Origin: Oscillospiraceae bacterium
GTDB lineage: Bacteria; Bacillota; Clostridia; UBA1381
Direction of reading: 5' to 3'
Assembly: GCA_022508725.1 (NCBI GenBank)
Contig: JAFLUR010000006.1
Coordinates: forward strand, 1-17,893
DNA: 17,893 bases
This document shows, piece by piece, positions 7,151 through 12,551 of the stretch. The position numbers and the translations under genes are program-made. Numbering within the stretch: the stretch's first letter is position 1; every line of letters begins with the position of its first letter. The notes beneath the pieces were generated by a model. That model was not told the DNA's origin and searched no databases. It worked only from the letters and a program-made list of their open reading frames with translations.

Positions 7151-9115
7151 TGCAGTCACCTCCTTTTCGTTGTTTTCGGTTTTATTACAGATCTTTTCCG
7201 ATTTACCGGTATTTTTGTTTCCGACGAATTTCAGCCTTAAAGCGTTTGTAACAACGCATACCGAGCTCAGACTCATAGCCGCCGCGGCAAACATGGGAGT
7301 GAGTCTTATTCCGAACGAGTCGTAAAACAATCCCGCCGCAAGAGGGATTCCGATACAGTTGTAAAAAAATGCCCAGAAAAGATTGAGCCGTATATTTGCG
7401 ATAACCCTGTTTCCCAGCTCTTTCGCGTCGGCAACGCCCATGACGGAATTTTTCATAAGAACAATATCCGCCGCCTCGACCGCGATATCACTGCCGCCGC
7501 CGACCGCAATGCCGACATTTGCCCTTGTAAGCGCGGGAGCGTCGTTTATTCCGTCGCCGACCATCGCAACCGTTTTTCCCTCATCTCTGAGCTTTCTTAT
7601 CTCGTTTTCCTTATCCTGCGGGAGCACCTCCGCTATTATCCTGTCGGCGTTCAAGTCGCGGCATACCGCCTCCGCGGTCCTTTTATTGTCGCCTGTGAGG
7701 ATAATTACCGAAAGTCCGAGCTTTTTCAGTCTTTCGACCGCCGCTTTGCTGTCGGCTTTTAATATATCCGCCTCCGCAACCGCGCCTATCATACGATTTT
7801 CATCGGCAAAATACAAAACCGTCTTTCCCTCCTCGGAATATTTCCGGAAGCTTTCGGGAATTTGAAAACCCTTTTCGTTCAAAAAGCGCGCATTGCCGCC
7901 GTAGTATTTTTTCCCGCCTACAATGCCCTCTATGCCTTTTCCGGCGGTATTCGAAAAGTCCGAACATTCCGCAAGAGGGACGTTATTCTCTTTCATGTAT
8001 CTTACGGCTGCGTCCGCAAGAGGATGCTCGGACATCGATTCAAGGGCATATACCGTTTTCATAAATTCCGTTCTGTCCGCTCCCTCTGCCGTTTCGATAT
8101 CGGTTACGATTGGGTTTCCCTCGGTAACGGTTCCCGTTTTGTCGAGAACGACACAATCTATCCTGTGCAGCTCTTCGAGACTTTCGGCTGATTTTATAAG
8201 AACGCCCTGCTTTGCGCCGACGCCCGTTCCGACCATGACCGCGACGGGTGTGGCGAGTCCGAGAGCGCACGGACAGGATATTACAAGCACGCATATCGCC
8301 ATGGAAAGCGCAAAGGCGAATCCCTTTCCCAAAATCATCCATGCTATAAATGTTATAAGAGAAATGCACATCACAACGGGAACGAATACCGAACTGACCT
8401 TATCGGCAAGCTTTGCTATCGCGGGCTTTGAATTTGCCGCGTCTTCGACAAGGCGCACTATTTGAGAAATCGTGGTCTCCGAACCCACCTTTTCAGCGGT
8501 CATCGTAAAGCTGCCCGATTTATTTACCGACGCGGATATGACCGCATCGCCCGCGACTTTTGAAACCGGAATACTTTCCCCCGTAAGCGCGGATTCATCG
8601 ACCGAACCCGACCCGCTTATCACCGTTCCGTCAACGGGTATCCGCATACCCGGTTTTATCATGACGGTATCTCCGCGCATTACGTCCTTTGCCGGTATTT
8701 CGGTCTGTATGTCGTCTCTTATCACAACAGCCGTTTTCGGGGCAAGATCCATCAGACCGCGCACAGCCTCGGTCGTTTTTCCCTTTGAAAGAGCCTCGAG
8801 ATATTTTCCGACCGTTATGAGTGTGAGTATCGTGCCGGAGGATTCAAAATACAAATCGTGCATATATCTGTGAACAAGCTCGATTTTGCCGTGCCCGAGT
8901 CCGTAGCCTATGCAGAATACAGCCGCAATTCCGTATATCCCCGCGGCAAGGGAGCCGAGAGCAATAAGCGTATCCATATTGGGCGCGCCCCTGAACAGTG
9001 TTTTAAAGCCGTTTATGAAGAATTTACGGTTTACATACACTATCGGCAGAAGAAGTATAAACTGCGAGAGCGAATAAACCGCCGCATTTTCCGCGCCGCC
9101 GAAAATCGAATGCAT
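6938..9115 (-). CDS. copA: Copper-exporting P1B-type ATPase, main part, with C-terminal HMA domain
   Basis: 725 aa from the first in-frame ATG. All core motifs are present: TGES at 178-181 (actuator), CPC at 281-283 (copper site in the membrane), DKTGT at 325-329 with the phosphorylated Asp325, SEHPLA, and GDGINDAP. A C-terminal HMA domain (from about residue 656) carries GMMCAHC. It would pump Cu(I) out of the cytoplasm using ATP. The frame lacks the N-terminal HMA domain and first membrane helix, which lie upstream in another frame (9115-9480); that stop and this ATG overlap as TAATG, with no good SD before this ATG. Upstream of the ATG this frame stays open and reads GISGTAFYRI, which looks like true CopA sequence. 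A one-base frameshift near 9144-9148 is therefore the simplest view. Confidence 0.92.
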   Translation of the reverse strand: MHSIFGGAENAAVYSLSQFILLLPIVYVNRKFFINGFKTLFRGAPNMDTLIALGSLAAGIYGIAAVFCIGYGLGHGKIELVHRYMHDLYFESSGTILTLITVGKYLEALSKGKTTEAVRGLMDLAPKTAVVIRDDIQTEIPAKDVMRGDTVMIKPGMRIPVDGTVISGSGSVDESALTGESIPVSKVAGDAVISASVNKSGSFTMTAEKVGSETTISQIVRLVEDAANSKPAIAKLADKVSSVFVPVVMCISLITFIAWMILGKGFAFALSMAICVLVISCPCALGLATPVAVMVGTGVGAKQGVLIKSAESLEELHRIDCVVLDKTGTVTEGNPIVTDIETAEGADRTEFMKTVYALESMSEHPLADAAVRYMKENNVPLAECSDFSNTAGKGIEGIVGGKKYYGGNARFLNEKGFQIPESFRKYSEEGKTVLYFADENRMIGAVAEADILKADSKAAVERLKKLGLSVIILTGDNKRTAEAVCRDLNADRIIAEVLPQDKENEIRKLRDEGKTVAMVGDGINDAPALTRANVGIAVGGGSDIAVEAADIVLMKNSVMGVADAKELGNRVIANIRLNLFWAFFYNCIGIPLAAGLFYDSFGIRLTPMFAAAAMSLSSVCVVTNALRLKFVGNKNTGKSEKICNKTENNEKEVTAMTKEFNVEGMMCAHCEGTVAKAVSAIDGVESVKADHDNNLVTVVFGGDIDESAFKSAIEEAGYKFLGAKS

Positions 9116-9480
9116 TATCCGGTAAAACGCCGTTCCCGATATGCCGGGATCATGGAATGCATGGAAATTATCATAAGCGGGATCAAAAAGGATACCGATA
9201 CGATTATTCTGTTTTTCATCTCTTTTATTTCGTTTCCGGCTCCGGTATCGCCGGGTTGTTTTTTTTCGCCGTCCCCGATTTGCGCGGTATATCCGGCATC
9301 GAAAACCGCTTTTACTATATCCTCTTCCGAAACAAGGCTTTCGTCAAATTCCGCGTACATACTTCCCGAAAGAAGATTTACATCCGCGCCTTTTACGCCG
9401 TCAAGCTTTTCAACGGCTTTTTGAACATGAGCCTGACACGCCGAGCAGGTCATTCCGCCTATCTTGAATTTGGTTTTCAT
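9115..9480 (-). CDS. copA: N-terminal HMA domain and first membrane helix of CopA, cut off by a frameshift
   Basis: 121 aa. Residues about 1-68 are a heavy-metal-associated domain with GGMTCSACQ, the Cu(I)-binding CxxC, followed by a charged linker and a hydrophobic helix (IIVSVSFLIPLMIIS) that is the first helix of a P1B ATPase. After HSMIP the frame runs into unrelated AYRERRFTG and stops, while the neighbouring frame carries on with CopA-like sequence. Together they make a protein of about 850 residues. The start is solid: AAGGAGG about 10 bases upstream and a promoter at 9568-9596. If the frameshift is real, this fragment would be a membrane-tethered copper-binding domain; if it is a sequencing or assembly error, the gene is a normal full-length copA. 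Confidence 0.85.
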   Translation of the reverse strand: MKTKFKIGGMTCSACQAHVQKAVEKLDGVKGADVNLLSGSMYAEFDESLVSEEDIVKAVFDAGYTAQIGDGEKKQPGDTGAGNEIKEMKNRIIVSVSFLIPLMIISMHSMIPAYRERRFTG

Positions 9481-9567
9481 TATATACAGTCCTCCTTATA
9501 CAGAGCTTCGGCTTGAATTTTTGAGATAAGATTTTTTTCGAAATTATATTTTTACCTTTTTGGTGTT

Positions 9568-9596
9568 ATTTTATCACACAAATATATTTTCGTCAA
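9568..9596 (-). promoter_or_regulatory. Promoter of copA
   Basis: On the minus strand, TTGACG (9596-9591), a 17-base spacer and TAAAAT (9573-9568), giving a leader of about 80 nt. An imperfect palindrome (9563-9577, arms GTGTTAT and TTATCAC, 5 of 7 pairs) covers the -10 box and could be an operator. It does not match the CopY (TACAnnTGTA) or G-rich CsoR sites. Confidence 0.65.
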
Positions 9597-9600
9597 TACC

Positions 9601-9642
9601 CGGGAAAATAATTTTCCATGAAAGCATACAATTATTTTCCCG
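9601..9642. repeat. 13-bp perfect inverted repeat between the divergent copA and GH35 promoters
   Basis: CGGGAAAATAATT (9601-9613) and AATTATTTTCCCG (9630-9642) are exact reverse complements, separated by 16 bases. The pair lies between the two -35 boxes, outside both predicted transcripts, so a DNA-level operator is more likely than an RNA hairpin. The spacer holds a weak cre-like TGAAAGCATACAAT with two mismatches to the catabolite-control consensus. Confidence 0.6.
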
Positions 9643-9661
9643 CCGTTTTCCGCAAATATTA

Positions 9662-9690
9662 TTGACAAAATATACCCGCACCGGTATAAT
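9662..9690 (+). promoter_or_regulatory. Consensus promoter of the GH35 beta-galactosidase gene
   Basis: TTGACA (9662-9667), exactly 17 bases, TATAAT (9685-9690): a perfect sigma-A match. Transcription would start near 9697. A near-duplicate AAATACGGA / AAATACGGA follows in the leader. Confidence 0.85.
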
Positions 9691-9718
9691 TACAGTAAAT
9701 ACGGAAAATACGGAATAA

Positions 9719-11491
9719 ATGTTTGAAACGGGGTACATATCCATGAAACTTGAAGTAAAAGGCGATAAGCTTTATCTTGACGGAAATATATTCACGCTCA
9801 AATCGGGAGCGGTGCATTATTTCAGAATACATCCGTCACAGTGGCGTGACAGACTGATGAAATTGAAGGAGTGCGGACTTAACACGGTTGAAACATATAT
9901 AGCGTGGAATTTGTTTGAGCCGAGGCAGAATGAATTTTCAAGCCGGGGGATCGCGGATTTTGAAAAATTTATCGATATTGCGGCTGAATTGGGCTTGTAT
10001 GCGATAGTGCGCCCCGGACCTTATATCTGCGCGGAATGGGAGATGGGAGGACTTCCGTCATGGCTTTTGAACATAGACGGAATAAAGCTCAGGCATTACA
10101 ATGAAAAATTCATGCGCTATGCGGGCAGATATTTGAACAGGGTGATTGATATGCTCAAGCCGCGTTTTTCGACCGCCGGCGGAAATATCATTGCGATACA
10201 GGCGGAAAACGAGTTCGGGGGACTTAATGAGCCGGATGATGAGTATCTTAACGCGATATACGATATTTATATTGCCGCGGGGGTCGATATTTTGATATTC
10301 ACCTCGGACGGCGTATGGAATGAAAAGCATCTTGCATGGGGCAGTATCGAACGCGCGCTTGCCTGCGCGAATTTCGGGTCTGATCCCGAAAATGCGTTTG
10401 CAAAAGTAGAGGAGCTTCGCCCGGGTACGCCCAAGGTGTGTATGGAGCTTTGGAACGGCTGGTTCGATCAGTGGGGCGCGCCGCATCATACAAGAGAGCC
10501 GCGGGAGGTTATCGATGTGGTGAAAACCATCCTTGACGCGGGAGGACATTTTAATTTATATATGTTCTGCGGCGGCACGAATTTCGGATTTATGAACGGT
10601 TCAAACGGAAACGGCGTGTTCGAGCCGTGCATTACAAGCTATGATTACGGCGCGCCTCTTGATGAATCGGGACGCATAACGCCGCAGTACACAATGCTCA
10701 AAAAGCTGCTTACCGGCTCGGAGGAGGTATCCTTTAGGCAGGACGCACCGAAGGCATACGGCGGGGTACGCGGTTTCAGGCGGTTCGGTATGCTGCAAAA
10801 TTCCGATAAGCTCGGAAGAAGGTTTAAAAATACGAAGCGTATGTGTATGGAGGAGTGCGGTCAGCTGTACGGTTATATCCTTTATGAGGCGGATATTTCG
10901 GGAATGAGCGGCATTGTCGATATCGGAGAGCCGCGCGACAGGGCGATGATATACGCCGACGGCGTGCTTATCGGGGAATACGAAAGAGGCAGGGAATACA
11001 CCCTCGTTGAAGTATCGGGGGCGGAAAAAATACAAATACTTATCGAAAACATGGGACGGGTAAATTACGGTCCGTGGATATTTGACAAAAAGGGACTTAT
11101 TCAAAATTTGAAAATCGGAGAATGTGAGGTCGATTTTTATGATATCACCTGCTATGATACGGAAAATATACCTGATGAAATGACCGAAAGCGGCAATGAC
11201 GGAATGCCTGCGGTCTACAGGGCGGATTTTATCGTCAACGGCGCGGCGGACACCTATCTTTTGCCGTGCGGATTTACAAAGGGAGTCGCATTCGTAAACG
11301 GATTTAATCTGGGAAGATACTGGAATATCGGGCCTCAGCAAACGCTTTACGTTCCCGCGGGAGTTCTGAAAGAGGGAGTCAACAGACTTGAAATATCGGA
11401 TCTGTACGGCTGTGAAAACCCGGAGGCGGAATTTGTTTCCGAGCCGGTCACGGACCGTCCGGTGTCCGGAAATCGTCGGATTTTTGAGTAG
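9719..11491 (+). CDS. GH35 beta-galactosidase
   Basis: 590 aa with no signal peptide, so probably cytoplasmic. The GH35 barrel shows KSGAVHYFRIHPSQWRDRL, ETYIAWNLFEP, RPGPYICAEWEMGGLPSW, the acid/base glutamate in AIQAENEFGG (Glu165) and the nucleophile in CMELWNGWFDQWG (Glu243), followed by FNLYMFCGGTNFGFMNG. The C-terminal half contains the beta-sandwich domains usual for bacterial GH35. It would remove terminal beta-galactosyl residues, perhaps from galacto-oligosaccharides made by the GH53 enzyme. Two starts are possible: 9719 (close to GGAA) or the ATG at 9743, preceded by ACGGGG at 9 bases and followed by the conserved MKLEVKGDKLYLDG; the second may be the true one. The last residues NRRIFE and the stop lie inside a dispersed repeat, so the natural C-terminus was probably replaced. 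Confidence 0.94.
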   Translation: MFETGYISMKLEVKGDKLYLDGNIFTLKSGAVHYFRIHPSQWRDRLMKLKECGLNTVETYIAWNLFEPRQNEFSSRGIADFEKFIDIAAELGLYAIVRPGPYICAEWEMGGLPSWLLNIDGIKLRHYNEKFMRYAGRYLNRVIDMLKPRFSTAGGNIIAIQAENEFGGLNEPDDEYLNAIYDIYIAAGVDILIFTSDGVWNEKHLAWGSIERALACANFGSDPENAFAKVEELRPGTPKVCMELWNGWFDQWGAPHHTREPREVIDVVKTILDAGGHFNLYMFCGGTNFGFMNGSNGNGVFEPCITSYDYGAPLDESGRITPQYTMLKKLLTGSEEVSFRQDAPKAYGGVRGFRRFGMLQNSDKLGRRFKNTKRMCMEECGQLYGYILYEADISGMSGIVDIGEPRDRAMIYADGVLIGEYERGREYTLVEVSGAEKIQILIENMGRVNYGPWIFDKKGLIQNLKIGECEVDFYDITCYDTENIPDEMTESGNDGMPAVYRADFIVNGAADTYLLPCGFTKGVAFVNGFNLGRYWNIGPQQTLYVPAGVLKEGVNRLEISDLYGCENPEAEFVSEPVTDRPVSGNRRIFE

Positions 11492-11571
11492 ATTTTTCTG
11501 CCGGCAAAGCCCCGAATTTGCGGGAATACTTTGTGTATTTCAAAAATTCGGGGCAAAGCCGGAAGGGAAAT
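11471..11571 (+). repeat. Dispersed hairpin-forming repeat, copy 1 (fused to the GH35 3' end)
   Basis: Bases 11471-11537 match 17832-17893 closely (see copy 2). From the base after the GH35 stop, 11492-11571 folds into one long imperfect hairpin. CCGGC and GCCCCGAATTT (11501-11505, 11509-11519) pair with AAATTCGGGGC and GCCGG (11544-11554, 11558-11562) across a symmetric AAA/AAA loop. An inner AATAC/GTATT stem closes a TTTGT loop, and outer T-rich/purine pairing extends it. There is no transposase and no strong T run after it. It resembles a non-autonomous palindromic element (REP- or MITE-like) and may also stabilise or end the GH35 mRNA. Confidence 0.75.
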
Positions 11572-11657
11572 ATGCCGAAAAGATGATTATTGAAGGATGC
11601 CGAACAGGCTCCGGAATGAGATTTATCAAAAAAATTGGGTAAATGTAAAAATAGCTC
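11572..11657 (+). other. Non-coding stretch between the repeat and the rpmE promoter
   Basis: With 11492-11571 and the rpmE leader this completes the gap of about 280 bp between the GH35 gene and rpmE. A reading frame crosses it but overlaps the hairpin repeat and has no ribosome binding site. Part of it may be the distal end of the repeat element; a further copy would be needed to set the boundary. Confidence 0.3.
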
Positions 11658-11686
11658 TTGCAAAACGGGAATAAATGTGTTAGAAT
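11658..11686 (+). promoter_or_regulatory. Promoter of the rpmE-rpsO-pnp cluster
   Basis: TTGCAA (11658-11663), 17 bases, TAGAAT (11681-11686), with an extended -10 TG at 11678-11679. The start would be near 11693, leaving a leader of about 80 nt before rpmE. Confidence 0.7.
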
Positions 11687-11709
11687 AATAAACGGTGTCA
11701 TTTACAAAT

Positions 11710-11746
11710 GAGCAGGCGAAACGTAACGTTTTGAAATCGTCTGTTC
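11710..11746 (+). promoter_or_regulatory. Structured rpmE leader, possible L31 autoregulatory element
   Basis: GAGCAGGCGA (11710-11719) pairs with TCGTCTGTTC (11737-11746) over ten positions with two G-U pairs. Inside, AACG (11720-11723) pairs with CGTT (11727-11730). The hairpin sits between the predicted transcription start and the rpmE ribosome binding site. Autoregulatory L31 leader RNAs are known in Firmicutes; whether this belongs to that family was not tested. Confidence 0.45.
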
Positions 11747-11774
11747 ACAAATACAAAAAAGGAGGCGATTGTTT

Positions 11775-11987
11775 ATGAGAGAAGGAATACACCCCGATTA
11801 TAAGCAGACTACCATTAAGTGTGCGTGCGGCAATGTGATAGAGACAGGCTCGACAAAAGAGAATATCAATGTTGAAATCTGTTCGAAATGTCACCCGTTC
11901 TATACAGGCAAACAGAAGCTCGTTGATACAGGCGGCCGTATTGAGAAGTTTAACAAACGTTTCAATCGCACAACAAAAAACAAGTAG
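11775..11987 (+). CDS. rpmE: 50S ribosomal protein L31, zinc-binding type
   Basis: 70 aa, the usual length. It begins MREGIHPDYKQTTIKCACGN and carries CACG and CSKCHPFYTGKQK; the cysteines form the zinc site of the C+ type of L31, which is replaced by a cysteine-free paralogue under zinc starvation in many bacteria. The basic tail is typical for binding rRNA. The ATG at 11775 is chosen over an upstream TTG because AAAGGAGG (ending 11765) is 9 bases away and the family starts here. It heads a ribosomal/RNA-decay cluster with rpsO 85 bases downstream. Confidence 0.98.
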   Translation: MREGIHPDYKQTTIKCACGNVIETGSTKENINVEICSKCHPFYTGKQKLVDTGGRIEKFNKRFNRTTKNK

Positions 11988-12072
11988 TTTATTTAACCTT
12001 TTGCTTGGAAAACCGACTCACCAACGGTATCTCGGCTTTAAGGCGATTTTATTCATACAGGAGGTGAAAGCC

Positions 12073-12336
12073 ATGACGAAGGAAGTTAAGCAGAATATTA
12101 TAAGCACTTATAAGACTCATGAGAACGACACGGGTTCTCCGGAGGTTCAGATCGCGATTCTTACCGAACGTATCAACCACCTTAACGAGCATCTTAAAAT
12201 CCACAAAAAGGACCATCATTCGAGAAGAGGTCTTTTGATGATGGTAGGTAAAAGACGTTCTTTGCTTAGTTACCTTATGAAGCAGGATATCGAAAGATAC
12301 CGTGCGATCATAGCTAAATTGAATTTGAGAAAGTAA
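12073..12336 (+). CDS. rpsO: 30S ribosomal protein S15
   Basis: 87 aa, near the standard 88-89. Family blocks include THENDTGSPEVQIAILTERI, HKKDHHSRRGLLMMVGKRR and LLSYLMKQDIERYRAII. S15 binds 16S rRNA early in assembly of the small-subunit platform. The start at 12073 follows AGGAGGTGAAAG, and an in-frame open stretch further upstream has no family similarity and is not coding. The 85 bases before it contain short pairings that could be an S15-type autoregulatory leader, which this protein often controls, but no clear pseudoknot could be drawn. It is followed by the pnp gene, the classic rpsO-pnp order. Confidence 0.98.
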   Translation: MTKEVKQNIISTYKTHENDTGSPEVQIAILTERINHLNEHLKIHKKDHHSRRGLLMMVGKRRSLLSYLMKQDIERYRAIIAKLNLRK

Positions 12337-12348
12337 TTTTAAATAAAC

Positions 12349-12402
12349 GCTGCGGCAGTGCGGATATCGGATTTTATTTCCCCGTATTCGTATTGCTGCA
12401 GC
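12349..12402 (+). promoter_or_regulatory. Long hairpin I in the rpsO-pnp spacer
   Basis: GCTGCGGCAGTGCGGATA (12349-12366) pairs over all 18 positions with TATTCGTATTGCTGCAGC (12385-12402), four of them G-U, and CGG/CCG adds three pairs inside after a bulged T. No strong T run follows, so an RNA-processing or stability role is as likely as termination. Confidence 0.65.
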
Positions 12403-12430
12403 CTGTTTAATATTAAAGGAAAATTTTTAA

Positions 12431-12508
12431 AAGGGCAGCTGCATTTAGCAAATAAGCAGAATACCCGCTTTTGCGGATATTGCGCTTATCTGCTGAAGAG
12501 TTGCCTTT
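12431..12508 (+). promoter_or_regulatory. Long hairpin II in the pnp leader, possible RNase III-type processing site
   Basis: A stepped stem-loop: AAGGGCAGCT (12431-12440) with AGTTGCCTTT (12499-12508); AGCA and AATAAGC with GCTTAT and TGCT; AATA with TATT; and CCGC-TTTT-GCGG at the tip (12465-12476). The fold ends 43 bases before the pnp ATG. In enterobacteria a double-stranded pnp leader is cut by RNase III for PNPase autoregulation; a similar role here is inference. Confidence 0.6.
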
Positions 12509-12551
12509 AAGAAAATAAAAAATCAGAATAAATTAAACGGAGGCAATAATT

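Noticed and set aside
9141..9152. Classical -1 slippery heptamer at the copA frame break
   Set aside because: The bases ATCCCGGCAT in the zero frame do not form X-XXY-YYZ, and no clear stimulatory hairpin was drawn downstream.
11388..11642. 84-aa open reading frame across the GH35 3' end and the spacer
   Set aside because: It overlaps the GH35 gene in another frame, crosses the hairpin repeat and has no ribosome binding site; its openness follows from the repeat's composition.
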